This document shows positions 48,901-57,495 of a stretch of 64,000 bases of DNA, piece by piece. Numbering within the stretch: the first letter of the stretch is position 1; every line of letters starts with the position of its first letter. The position numbers were made by a program, and so were the translations under genes. The notes beneath the pieces are model-generated. The model saw only the letters and a list, made by a program, of their open reading frames with translations, made no database searches and was not told the DNA's origin. This DNA comes from Gyrodactylus bullatarudis (lineage: Eukaryota; Platyhelminthes; Monogenea; Gyrodactylidea; Gyrodactylidae), in NCBI GenBank assembly GCA_012064415.1, contig SSNU01000024.1, positions 249,812 through 313,811 on the forward strand. Reading direction: 5' to 3'.

Positions 48901-51473
48901 AGGAAGCTGCATCGGAGACACCTGCAGACAGCTCCATAGACACGACTGAGCCAGCAGCCGAAGATGCTGCTGCTGACGCCTCAACGTCGGAAGCCGCAGC
49001 AGAAGATGCCACTTCTACGGAGGCTGCTGAAGAAGGCTCTAGCGAAGAGGCAGCAACCACACCAGGCGCGGGAGATGAAGCTCCTGCTGAGGAAGCTGCA
49101 TCGGAGACACCTGCAGACAGCTCCATAGACACGACTGAGCCAGCAGCCGAAGATGCTGCTGCTGACGCCTCAACGTCGGAAGCCGCAGCAGAAGATGCCA
49201 CTTCTACGGAGGCTGCTGAAGAAGGCTCTAGCGAAGAGGCAGCAACCACACCAGGCGCGGGAGATGAAGCTCCTGCTGAGGAAGCTGCATCGGAGACACC
49301 TGCAGACAGCTCCATAGACACGACTGAGCCAGCAGCCGAAGATGCTGCTGCTGACGCCTCAACGTCGGAAGCCGCAGCAGAAGATGCCACTTCTACGGAG
49401 GCTGCTGAAGAAGGCTCTAGCGAAGAGGCAGCAACCACACCAGGCGCGGGAGATGAAGCTCCTGCTGAGGAAGCTGCATCGGAGACACCTGCAGACAGCT
49501 CCATAGACACGACTGAGCCAGCAGCCGAAGATGCTGCTGCTGACGCCTCAACGTCGGAAGCCGCAGCAGAAGATGCCACTTCTACGGAGGCTGCTGAAGA
49601 AGGCTCTAGCGAAGAGGCAGCAACCACACCAGGCGCGGGAGATGAAGCTCCTGCTGAGGAAGCTGCATCGGAGACACCTGCAGACAGCTCCATAGACACG
49701 ACTGAGCCAGCAGCCGAAGATGCTGCTGCTGACGCCTCAACGTCGGAAGCCGCAGCAGAAGATGCCACTTCTACGGAGGCTGCTGAAGAAGGCTCTAGCG
49801 AAGAGGCAGCAACCACACCAGGCGCGGGAGATGAAGCTCCTGCTGAGGAAGCTGCATCGGAGACACCTGCAGACAGCTCCATAGACACGACTGAGCCAGC
49901 AGCCGAAGATGCTGCTGCTGACGCCTCAACGTCGGAAGCCGCAGCAGAAGATGCCACTTCTACGGAGGCTGCTGAAGAAGGCTCTAGCGAAGAGGCAGCA
50001 ACCACACCAGGCGCGGGAGATGAAGCTCCTGCTGAGGAAGCTGCATCGGAGACACCTGCAGACAGCTCCATAGACACGACTGAGCCAGCAGCCGAAGATG
50101 CTGCTGCTGACGCCTCAACGTCGGAAGCCGCAGCAGAAGATGCCACTTCTACGGAGGCTGCTGAAGAAGGCTCTAGCGAAGAGGCAGCAACCACACCAGG
50201 CGCGGGAGATGAAGCTCCTGCTGAGGAAGCTGCATCGGAGACACCTGCAGACAGCTCCATAGACACGACTGAGCCAGCAGCCGAAGATGCTGCTGCTGAC
50301 GCCTCAACGTCGGAAGCCGCAGCAGAAGATGCCACTTCTACGGAGGCTGCTGAAGAAGGCTCTAGCGAAGAGGCAGCAACCACACCAGGCGCGGGAGATG
50401 AAGCTCCTGCTGAGGAAGCTGCATCGGAGACACCTGCAGACAGCTCCATAGACACGACTGAGCCAGCAGCCGAAGATGCTGCTGCTGACGCCTCAACGTC
50501 GGAAGCCGCAGCAGAAGATGCCACTTCTACGGAGGCTGCTGAAGAAGGCTCTAGCGAAGAGGCAGCAACCACACCAGGCGCGGGAGATGAAGCTCCTGCT
50601 GAGGAAGCTGCATCGGAGACACCTGCAGACAGCTCCATAGACACGACTGAGCCAGCAGCCGAAGATGCTGCTGCTGACGCCTCAACGTCGGAAGCCGCAG
50701 CAGAAGATGCCACTTCTACGGAGGCTGCTGAAGAAGGCTCTAGCGAAGAGGCAGCAACCACACCAGGCGCGGGAGATGAAGCTCTTGCTGAGGAAGCTGC
50801 ATCGGAGACACCTGCAGACAGCTCCATAGACACGACTGAGCCAGCAGCCGAAGATGCTGCTGCTGACGCCTCAACGTCGGAAGCCGCAGCAGAAGATGCC
50901 ACTTCTACGGAGGCTGCTGAAGAAGGCTCTAGCGAAGAGGCAGCAACCACACCAGGCGTGGGAGATGAAGCTCCTGCTGAGGAAGCTGCATCGGAGACAC
51001 CTGCAGACAGCTCCGAAGATGCTGTTGCTGACGCCTCAACGTCATCGGAGTCATTAGCGACTGAAGACGCCACTACTACGCAGGTTTCAGGTTTAACTGC
51101 ATCTATTTCTGCAGGAGATCTTAGTACAACGACACTCAATCCTTCAACAACTACTTACCGATCTGTTTTTGATTCTCTTCAAAATCTTATCTCTTTTGTT
51201 CCCTTCCTAGACATTGGTCATGATCTTTATAAACATTCTCGAGGAATTTCAACTATTGCTCCTCATTCTGATTTTTCAACCATCTCCTCTGTGAAAGATT
51301 TACTGTCATTATTCGGATTGTCAAAGTTGGCATATGAATACATTAGCGACAATTACTTTCCATCTACTCCTGAGCCCGAGAAGATGAAACCGTACAACTT
51401 CTTTTCTCCATTTTCCCTTTATGGCAGTGCAAATTTTGGATATCAGCTTTTCCATCAGTTTGGATTCTTGTAA
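45939..51473 (+). CDS. Giant secreted mucin-like Ala/Glu/Thr-rich repeat protein
   Basis: Intronless, 1844 aa. Hydrophobic signal sequence (MKFQIMLILVTNNVLLSYY), short spacer with a Lys-Arg site (FIVKRQQEN), then 27 tandem 63-residue units. Each unit is rich in Ala, Glu, Ser, Thr, Asp and Pro, with no Cys. Units 1-3 and 27 carry SSE where units 4-26 carry SSI. The non-repetitive 140-residue C-terminus holds hydrophobic helices with the motif GLSKLAYEY and GSANFGYQ. This is shared with the next gene (GLSKIGYDA, GGSKLGYDA), so the two are paralogues. Composition suggests a heavily O-glycosylated, acidic secreted coat or gel protein. The opposite strand is open for 1715 codons through the array. 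Confidence 0.85.
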   Translation: MKFQIMLILVTNNVLLSYYIEKNENSGMGKNDFIVKRQQENNEAAASETPADSSEDTTEPAAEDAAADASTSEAAAEDATSTEAAEEGSSEEAATTPGAGDETPAEEAASETPADSSEDTTEPAAEDAAADASTSEAAAEDATSTEAAEEGSREEVATTPGAGDEAPAEEAASETPADSSEDTTEPAAEDADADASMSEAAAEDATSTEAAEEGSSEEAATTPGARDEAPAEEAASETPADSSIDTTEPAAEDAAADASTSEAAAEDATSTEAAEEGSSEEAATTPGAGDEAPAEEAASETPADSSIDTTEPAAEDAAADASTSEAAAEDATSTEAAEEGSSEEAATTPGAGDEAPAEEAASETPADSSIDTTEPAAEDAAADASTSEAAAEDATSTEAAEEGSSEEAATTPGAGDEAPAEEAASETPADSSIDTTEPAAEDAAADASTSEAAAEDATSTEAAEEGSSEEAATTPGAGDEAPAEEAASETPADSSIDTTEPAAEDAAADASTSEAAAEDATSTEAAEEGSSEEAATTPGAGDEAPAEEAASETPADSSIDTTEPAAEDAAADASTSEAAAEDATSTEAAEEGSSEEAATTPGAGDEAPAEEAASETPADSSIDTTEPAAEDAAADASTSEAAAEDATSTEAAEEGSSEEAATTPGAGDEAPAEEAASETPADSSIDTTEPAAEDAAADASTSEAAAEDATSTEAAEEGSSEEAATTPGAGDEAPAEEAASETPADSSIDTTEPAAEDAAADASTSEAAAEDATSTEAAEEGSSEEAATTPGAGDEAPAEEAASETPADSSIDTTEPAAEDAAADASTSEAAAEDATSTEAAEEGSSEEAATTPGAGDEAPAEEAASETPADSSIDTTEPAAEDAAADASTSEAAAEDATSTEAAEEGSSEEAATTPGAGDEAPAEEAASETPADSSIDTTEPAAEDAAADASTSEAAAEDATSTEAAEEGSSEEAATTPGAGDEAPAEEAASETPADSSIDTTEPAAEDAAADASTSEAAAEDATSTEAAEEGSSEEAATTPGAGDEAPAEEAASETPADSSIDTTEPAAEDAAADASTSEAAAEDATSTEAAEEGSSEEAATTPGAGDEAPAEEAASETPADSSIDTTEPAAEDAAADASTSEAAAEDATSTEAAEEGSSEEAATTPGAGDEAPAEEAASETPADSSIDTTEPAAEDAAADASTSEAAAEDATSTEAAEEGSSEEAATTPGAGDEAPAEEAASETPADSSIDTTEPAAEDAAADASTSEAAAEDATSTEAAEEGSSEEAATTPGAGDEAPAEEAASETPADSSIDTTEPAAEDAAADASTSEAAAEDATSTEAAEEGSSEEAATTPGAGDEAPAEEAASETPADSSIDTTEPAAEDAAADASTSEAAAEDATSTEAAEEGSSEEAATTPGAGDEAPAEEAASETPADSSIDTTEPAAEDAAADASTSEAAAEDATSTEAAEEGSSEEAATTPGAGDEAPAEEAASETPADSSIDTTEPAAEDAAADASTSEAAAEDATSTEAAEEGSSEEAATTPGAGDEAPAEEAASETPADSSIDTTEPAAEDAAADASTSEAAAEDATSTEAAEEGSSEEAATTPGAGDEALAEEAASETPADSSIDTTEPAAEDAAADASTSEAAAEDATSTEAAEEGSSEEAATTPGVGDEAPAEEAASETPADSSEDAVADASTSSESLATEDATTTQVSGLTASISAGDLSTTTLNPSTTTYRSVFDSLQNLISFVPFLDIGHDLYKHSRGISTIAPHSDFSTISSVKDLLSLFGLSKLAYEYISDNYFPSTPEPEKMKPYNFFSPFSLYGSANFGYQLFHQFGFL
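46056..51041 (+). repeat. 27-copy tandem array, 189-bp unit
   Basis: The word ctgcagacagctcc starts at 46087 and at 51001, exactly 26 x 189 bp apart. Units 4-26 look identical at nucleotide level apart from isolated changes (for example Pro to Leu near 50786 and Ala to Val near 50959). Units 1-3 and 27 differ more, as expected if unequal crossing-over homogenises the middle. The last unit has an internal deletion. Local GC content is far above the surroundings. Confidence 0.95.
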
Positions 51474-52798
51474 CTACCCTTTTTCGATCCATTAATCTTT
51501 ATTTAATTAATTATAAAACTTTATCATATCATGACTCCAAATAATTTTCAAATGTTTAGAGTTATTTTTTACTGATTTGAAATTAGCCTGCCATTTCACA
51601 TTCTCTTTTGTATTTTGAATTGTTTTTCATTATTGATGTTCCGATTGAGGAGATTCAACTCCTACTGTCTCGATATTCCATTCATCTATCTGCTCAACAA
51701 ATGTTTGACGATGCTTACCACATTCTTTCTAATTGCTGTCTTACTTAGAATGTGATTATTAGCTTTATTTTATTTATAAATACGTATTCCACCAGGTTTC
51801 TTCACATTCAATTCCTAGATTAAATCCTCAAATTTTATAAACTTAATAATATATTTCATCGAGTTATAATCAGAATGTGTACTTGTTCTTCAATTCATGT
51901 AATCTTAGACTTATTCTTCTAATTTACAATCTTCCATAATCTTATATTGATAAGTTGAATTAATGAACAATTAATTGGCCCAATGGCCCATGGGAGTTGT
52001 AATGTGTGTACATGATTTCCTGTATGCAAAAATTTGAATTTTTTTTTCTCTCATTTTGAAAATTTAATAACCTGTTGTTTTAAATACAACCTTTAATTGT
52101 TTGTTCATTTTCTTATTATGAAGACAAAAAAATTATGTTCCTAAAACATTTTTCGTCCAATAATTTATCAACCTAAGTTTGCATCTGATAAATCTGAATT
52201 GATTTTTAAGATTTTCTATCAATAAGAACGGTTGAATAAATCATTATAATTGATTATTAGAAGACCATGAGATAAATTTTATGCCACCAAGACATTTTTG
52301 CGCTATATTCTTATAACTGTCATCAACCCTATTTACTCATGGAATGTTGTATTTATTGTTTAAGAATACGTTTGATGTATTCATAATTTTCATTCTTAAG
52401 TTCGGAACATTCATACTTATTGGTTAATTAGTCTTAATTAATTTTCCTAGTCAATAAAAATACATGCATCAATATTTTTGAATAATTTGAGACACCTAGT
52501 CTGAACTAAATTGGTAAGAGAAAGTAGCGGAATTCGTGAAATCAATCTTCAACACTCTTTTGTGCAAGCAATTATCGGAGAAAGATTATTTTCTATAATG
52601 CTCTATGGACTTTTCTTCTTCAACACGAGCTTCAGATATTTATTTATTATAAAAAAAATTCTCAACATTTCAGTCTTATTGCAGATGCTATTAAAAACTC
52701 TAATAAAACTCCAGCTGAGTTATAATTATATGAGTTATTAATAATTTTGAAAATGAAAATCAAAGTATATGTAGGAAGAATTTTGAAAATAAATTGAA
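51474..52798. other. Intergenic, AT-rich
   Basis: 1.3 kb with no supported gene. A 76-codon open frame at 52511-52741 lacks a signal peptide and looks accidental. Confidence 0.5.
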
Positions 52799-53662
52799 AT
52801 GATAATCAGAAATCTATTAGTATGTATGCTCATATTGATAAATTTATCAATAATAAACTGTCAAGAAACACCAGCAACAGAAGCTCCAGCAACTGAAGAA
52901 GCCGCTACAGAAGCTCCAGCAACTGAAGAAGCCGCTACAGAAGCTCCAGCAACTGAAGAAGCCGCTACAGAAGCTCCAGCAACTGAAGAAGCCGCTACAG
53001 AAGCTCCAGCAAATGAAGAAGCCGCTACAGAAGCTCCAGCAACTGAAGAAGCCGCTACAGAAGCTCCAGCAACTGAAGAAGCCGCTACAGAAGCTCCAGC
53101 AAATGAAGAATCCGCTACAGAAGCTCCAGCAACTGAAGAAGCCGCTACAGAAGCTCCAGCAACTGAAGAAGCCGCTACAGAAGCTCCAGCAAATGAAGAA
53201 CCTGCGCCCTCTCCATCAACTTATTTAGATTATCTCAAAGGATTAGCTTCAATATATACTCTCTCCAAATATGGCTATGAGGGTCTCACCAGCATTTTTG
53301 AATCTTTTGATGCTTCGACTGAATCTAACCAAAACATCGAAGAAAAATCTTATTTAGAAATGTTCAAGGAAATCGCTTCCCTCTTAGGCCTATCGAAAAT
53401 TGGCTATGATGCTTACAATTATTTTCAAACAACTACCTCTGTACCAGAAGAGGGTTTATTCTCAAAAGCGCTAGAGAACTTTCAAAAATTGATGACACTA
53501 TATGGAGGCTCAAAGTTGGGTTATGATGCTTTGAAAAAGTTTATGCCTAGCATGCCAAAAGGCCAAGCGGACGATGACGATTACGAAGATTTGAATATTC
53601 TTTTGGGAGGCATTGGAAGAGAAATGCTAAGAAGGCAACAATTTGAGAGAAGATACAAATAA
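52799..53662 (+). CDS. Secreted mucin-like protein, 10-residue repeats plus triple C-terminal motif
   Basis: Intronless, 287 aa. Signal peptide MIIRNLLVCMLILINLSIINC, then 11 copies of a 10-residue unit (TEAPATEEAA type, 30 bp, about 52880-53200). Asn replaces Thr in units 5, 8 and 11, which hints at a 90-bp higher-order period. The C-terminal half contains three related segments, each ending in the motif: TLSKYGYEGL, GLSKIGYDAY and GGSKLGYDAL. Each is preceded by an amphipathic helix (YLDYLKGLASI, YLEMFKEIASL, ALENFQKLMTL). It ends with an acidic DDDDYED and a basic tail. It is a paralogue of the 45939 gene by this motif and by plan. Confidence 0.85.
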   Translation: MIIRNLLVCMLILINLSIINCQETPATEAPATEEAATEAPATEEAATEAPATEEAATEAPATEEAATEAPANEEAATEAPATEEAATEAPATEEAATEAPANEESATEAPATEEAATEAPATEEAATEAPANEEPAPSPSTYLDYLKGLASIYTLSKYGYEGLTSIFESFDASTESNQNIEEKSYLEMFKEIASLLGLSKIGYDAYNYFQTTTSVPEEGLFSKALENFQKLMTLYGGSKLGYDALKKFMPSMPKGQADDDDYEDLNILLGGIGREMLRRQQFERRYK

Positions 53663-54237
53663 AATAAGAAAATTAAAATAAAAAATAAAATTTTTTGAAA
53701 AGATATGATAAAACAATATTTATCAAACTTTATTCTCATGATTGGAATTGAGTTTTTCAAAGATTGCATACTCAAGTTGTATCTAGAATGATAAAAGTTC
53801 TAAGAGCTATGGGAATTAACGAAATTCGTACAATGAGACCAAATTGTATGACTTGGCTAATAATTTGAAAGAAGGGACCGGTAAATAAAAAAATCGAAAA
53901 TAGTAATTTTTCGGTGTTTAATGGACTTAATTCATTCATATATATATCCTAACTAAATAAAGGTACATATTCTTCTGATATATGATTACTAAACATAATC
54001 TTATCACAATTAGTTTTTCAATTCTTTTCTCATATCTTATCAGTTGAGACATCAGAAAGCAAATTATCGTAAAATATTTTTACGTCAAGAGGAGGTTATC
54101 GATTTTTCTTATTCACTAAAGCGAATTCCTCAACTATTCATGATCACATCTTGAAATAGATTTGTAATTTCTTCAACAGAAAATAGTTTATATATTTGAT
54201 AATTTCATGATAAATCCTACGTCATTATATTTTTACT
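53663..54237. other. Intergenic
   Basis: 575 bp, AT-rich. A TATA-like word lies near 54189 before the next gene. Nothing else. Confidence 0.5.
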
Positions 54238-54615
54238 ATGAAACTCAGTATAATTCTAATATTCTCATTTTGTTTGGCAATTAACAGTTTCATTATTGAA
54301 AATTTAAATACAGCTAATCTTTTCGAACAAGGCGTACAATGTATTCTTGAAAAGAGTAATCCTGATGGAAAGATGAATCCGATGCAGAAATTGGCACTAG
54401 ATTATGTTAAAAATTATCTCTCAGGAAGTCAAGCTAGCGAAAGCCCCCCAGAAACACCCAAACCAGAAGAAAAAACAGAGGAAAAAGCAGACAATTCTGA
54501 AAAATCTTGGGTAGGCACTGCGTATAAAGCGTTGACTGATCTTATGGGAGGAGACACTGGAAAAGATTTAGGCCAAACAGCATTAAATTATCTGGTTCAA
54601 TATCTCCAGTCTTGA
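54238..54615 (+). CDS. Small secreted protein with repeated helix motif
   Basis: 125 aa. Signal peptide KLSIILIFSFCLAINSF. Two related helices, MQKLALDYVKNYLSG and LGQTALNYLVQYLQS, flank a Pro/Glu/Lys-rich acidic linker. The C-terminal part also matches the end of the 56145 gene (IGQQASSFVSNFF). Only one Cys is in the mature part. Unknown family. Confidence 0.7.
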   Translation: MKLSIILIFSFCLAINSFIIENLNTANLFEQGVQCILEKSNPDGKMNPMQKLALDYVKNYLSGSQASESPPETPKPEEKTEEKADNSEKSWVGTAYKALTDLMGGDTGKDLGQTALNYLVQYLQS

Positions 54616-54865
54616 TAAGGTCTTGAAATTAAATATAATAAACACATAAAAGATGTTAAAGATTTCATTTTTCTATAGGATTTAAATGTTTTTGCGAAAA
54701 TAATGAGTCTAAAATAATTATCTCTTATTAGCTATTTGAATTTTGAAGTACTTCACTTGGCAACATTTTGATGAGCAATCGAGTAGAACATCCACCTGAT
54801 CTTATGTGGTAGGTTTAAAATTCAACATAAATATCTTTTTTCTCATATTTTTATTTTCAAATAAA

Positions 54866-55162
54866 ATGCAAAGCTATCAGATCATTTCTCAAATTCTCTT
54901 CCTACTTTTCATATTAGAAACAAATTCATTGAACATTTTCAACATGAGACCGGCGTCAAGTCAACAAAATAAAACAATACCACAGGTCGCGGAGAAGGAA
55001 GTCCATGATCAAAATAATCGATCAGTTTTTAACAATCTCTTCAGAAGTCCTTCAAAGTTTCAGCCTATTAAATTCAGTACACCTCAGAATAAAACAAGTG
55101 AAATCCGAATTGAGGAAGGACTTAGTTCTCTTCTTGGTGTTTTGAAGAGTAGGAATTCGTAA
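54866..55162 (+). CDS. Small secreted protein, unknown
   Basis: 98 aa from ATG 54866 (the frame opens further upstream without an ATG). Signal peptide QSYQIISQILFLLFILETNS, then a polar, Asn/Ser/Pro-rich mature part with three sequons (NKT, NRS, NKT) and a helical end (EEGLSSLLGVLKS). No dibasic cleavage site is obvious. No homologue recognised. Confidence 0.65.
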   Translation: MQSYQIISQILFLLFILETNSLNIFNMRPASSQQNKTIPQVAEKEVHDQNNRSVFNNLFRSPSKFQPIKFSTPQNKTSEIRIEEGLSSLLGVLKSRNS

Positions 55163-55215
55163 AATATTTTCAAATAAAAATGAATTCTTCAAGAATTTCT
55201 TTCATTTTTAGTCAG

Positions 55216-55222
55216 TATAAAA
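55216..55222 (+). promoter_or_regulatory. TATA box before the interrupted small gene
   Basis: TATAAAA, 28-34 bp before ATG 55250. This implies a 5' leader of almost zero length. Confidence 0.5.
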
Positions 55223-55249
55223 GGATTTGATTAAGTTATTTACTCTAAA

Positions 55250-55396
55250 ATGTACAAACTATCGATAATATTTCTTGTCTAATTGATTGGAGCTATCTCC
55301 AGTTTGGGTCCTGAAATGGGTGGATTACCTGATCTAAATGAGGCAATTAATAAAGCTGAAAATTTTCTTCATTCAGTCAAAAACGCTCTTGGATGA
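55250..55396 (+). pseudogene. Small secreted-protein gene with an in-frame TAA in the signal peptide
   Basis: Open from ATG 55250 to TGA 55396 (49 codons) except for a single TAA at 55280-55282. Reading past it gives a complete signal peptide (MYKLSIIFLV, stop, LIGAISS) and a helical mature part (GGLPDLNEAINKAENFLHS). A 26-nt GTCTAA...CCAG segment could be spliced out but would shift the frame, so it does not rescue the gene. Either a recent nonsense allele, a sequencing error or stop readthrough. Promoter and frame are otherwise intact. Confidence 0.6.
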
Positions 55397-55678
55397 AGAA
55401 TATAATTTATATTTGATAAATAAATCGTGACATCTTTATCCACTTTTTTCTAATGCCTTGAATTGTTCGATAGTATGGTACAAGAAGCATTTTAGTAGAT
55501 CAAATAACTGATCGTCTACAATTCTCTTTTCGATTACATCAAGAACCATAACTCTCAATGAATTTTCTTCCAGAATACAATTATTTTAAGCTATTATTTT
55601 AACCAAGCATACCACCTGTATTTATAAACTCAAAATTGAATCCAGAATTATTAGATCATATTTATTTACGGTATTAGC

Positions 55679-55960
55679 ATGAAAATATCTTTCATTTTGA
55701 TTGTTTTTCTAATAGAAATATTGTTTCTCCATGGTCATCAAATCAGTGTTCGAGCGTTAAGCGATGAGTACTTTGTTCACAGCAAAGAGACTGCAAAGTT
55801 AATGTGGGAGATCTTACGTAAACTTGAGATTATGCCTGATAACACTGGATACATTTACTGGTTCTTCAGTTTGATCTATCGATTTCTTATCTATCTCTAT
55901 GGTACATTCGATATTTCATTAAACAACATGTACTTGATAAAAAACTCTCCTGACCAGTGA
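55679..55960 (+). CDS. Small secreted protein, unknown
   Basis: 93 aa. Signal peptide MKISFILIVFLIEILFLHG. The mature part has a helical, aromatic-rich segment (YIYWFFSLIYRFLIYLYG) reminiscent of the hydrophobic cores of the 59 kb precursors. No dibasic site between them other than isolated Arg/Lys. Family unknown. Confidence 0.65.
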   Translation: MKISFILIVFLIEILFLHGHQISVRALSDEYFVHSKETAKLMWEILRKLEIMPDNTGYIYWFFSLIYRFLIYLYGTFDISLNNMYLIKNSPDQ

Positions 55961-56126
55961 TTAATTGAAAACAAGAAATTGCATGATGGAGATCAAAATT
56001 TGTAAAATATTGTCAATTCATTTAGCATCATATTTTTGTTTTTAATCAATAAAATTAAGAAAATTATTCATTAAAAGAAAAAGAATTTAATTATGAAGAA
56101 AAGATTTTAGATTATCTTACAAAACA

Positions 56127-56133
56127 TATAAAA
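56127..56133 (+). promoter_or_regulatory. TATA box that argues for the second ATG
   Basis: TATAAAA lies only 12 bp before ATG 56145. With a usual 25-32 bp spacing, transcription would start at about 56155-56162, after that ATG. The in-frame ATG 56166 would then be the start. Confidence 0.5.
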
Positions 56134-56144
56134 GGCTGAATTGA

Positions 56145-56363
56145 ATGCTATTTACGATTACAACCATGCTTTTTCATCAATTGGTATTTTTAATTTTTGT
56201 CGGGTTCTCCTATGCATTCATTGGCAAAGATATTTTCAAGAAAGGATTGAAAGCAGTAGGAATAGAGGGAGCAGATGAAGCAGTAGATCAACTTGAAGGC
56301 TTTCTGGGCTCAGATATCGGACAACAGGCTTCATCATTTGTTTCAAATTTTTTTTCAGGTTGA
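56145..56363 (+). CDS. Very small secreted helical protein
   Basis: 72 aa from 56145, or 65 aa from ATG 56166, which is preferred from TATA position. Signal peptide LVFLIFVGFSYAF. The mature part is amphipathic (IFKKGLKAVGIEGADEAVDQLEGFLG) and ends DIGQQASSFVSNFFSG, similar to the end of the 54238 protein. No Cys. It resembles a membrane-active or colipid-type peptide by shape only. Confidence 0.65.
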   Translation: MLFTITTMLFHQLVFLIFVGFSYAFIGKDIFKKGLKAVGIEGADEAVDQLEGFLGSDIGQQASSFVSNFFSG

Positions 56364-56759
56364 ATAAAATCTCAAATATGGTTTGATCTAAGCTTTTTGT
56401 TAATAATTAGATAATTTTAAGAAATAGAAACGGGAGCAATATTCATTATATCTCAGAATTTGAATAAAAAAATAATTTTTTGATCTTTAAAATAAAACTG
56501 CTGGTTTTTATTTTCATTCTTGGCCTGAATATTGTTAGTTAATCTTATGAAATTCACATTCTAGAATTCTCGTGGCTAGGTGTGGAATTAAAATTTCTAT
56601 TAAGATAGATGCTTAAGAATTTAAAAAACCGTGACAGTACTAACAAGTTAATTATTATAAGCATGACGATGATAAATTTAGTTATGCATAAAGGTCCATA
56701 TTATTTCTAAGCCGATTGAGATGGTTTGATTGAGTGATAAAAGAAATATTTTATTTAAA
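56364..56759. other. Intergenic between convergent small genes
   Basis: 396 bp, AT-rich, no coding signal seen. Confidence 0.5.
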
Positions 56760-56948
56760 TTATGATTTTAGGAAACCAAGAGCTATTAGGACAGCTTTTA
56801 GGCTCATGAACATCTCCTTCAAATCTACAAAAAATTTTTCATCGATTTCTCGTTTTCCCAACAAATGCTCTTCTCTGCTTATCGTATTCACAATGAGTAG
56901 AGACACTACCAGTAATGAAATAATGTAAATTTTACTGACTGTCTCCAT
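56760..56948 (-). CDS. KR-processed secreted peptide precursor
   Basis: 62 aa from ATG 56948. Signal peptide VSKIYIISLLVVSLLIVNTI, spacer REEHLLGKR, then a 29-residue mature peptide beginning EIDEKFF and ending in a hydrophobic helix (KAVLIALGFLKS). A TATAAATA-like word lies near 56990 on the minus strand. First member of the dense Lys-Arg precursor cluster. Confidence 0.7.
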   Translation of the reverse strand: METVSKIYIISLLVVSLLIVNTISREEHLLGKREIDEKFFVDLKEMFMSLKAVLIALGFLKS

Positions 56949-57138
56949 CCAGTAAAGTTTATCAAAACACAAGTGAAAACAAAACCCTATTTATAAAAAA
57001 TAAGTTGAATTTTTTTCATTCATAAAAGAGAGTATGTTGCAGGTGCCTGAGAAGTATTTTTGCTTGTCTAGAAAAATAAAATTCTTAAAATATTTCAACC
57101 TTTTAATTTAGAAATTGAATTCATCTTCAAGAAGGAAG

Positions 57139-57483
57139 ATGCAAAGGAAACTTTTCAGATTGTTCAGCTTGATCCTTGTAGGGCTATACATTGTGAGGAG
57201 TTCTCAGTATGATTGTTCTAAAGACAATTGTAAGATAACTGAGACCCCATCACCAAATGAAGATCTATATGAGCCAACTATCGATAAAAGAGCAGCCAGA
57301 AAAACAACTAACCGAAAGAAACCATCACCTAGACGTACGAGGAAAAGCAGTAGCCGTAGTTCAAAAAATAGTTCATGGACAAACTGGATACGAAAATCGG
57401 CTACTTCACTTAAAGGCTTTCTTGATAAATTTTCTGGTGCTCTAAGAAAAAGCTATTATAATGTTGAGTGCAGATCAAAATAA
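57139..57483 (+). CDS. Secreted, highly basic protein with KR site
   Basis: 114 aa from ATG 57139. Signal peptide KLFRLFSLILVGLYIVRS, a segment with two Cys and acidic residues, then IDKR. The mature part of about 63 residues is very rich in Arg, Lys and Ser (KKPSPRRTRKSSSRSSKN) and ends in a helix (TSLKGFLDKFSGALRKSYY). Strong positive charge suggests binding to membranes or nucleic acid/glycans, but this is not proven. The stop codon is 12 bp from that of the opposite-strand neighbour. Confidence 0.7.
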   Translation: MQRKLFRLFSLILVGLYIVRSSQYDCSKDNCKITETPSPNEDLYEPTIDKRAARKTTNRKKPSPRRTRKSSSRSSKNSSWTNWIRKSATSLKGFLDKFSGALRKSYYNVECRSK

Positions 57484-57495
57484 AGCATTTATTAT

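Noticed and set aside
45992..51139. 1715-codon open frame on the minus strand
   Set aside because: It mirrors the 189-bp array, whose repeated codons have no antisense stops. It lacks its own signal peptide or non-repeat domain. Treated as a compositional shadow.
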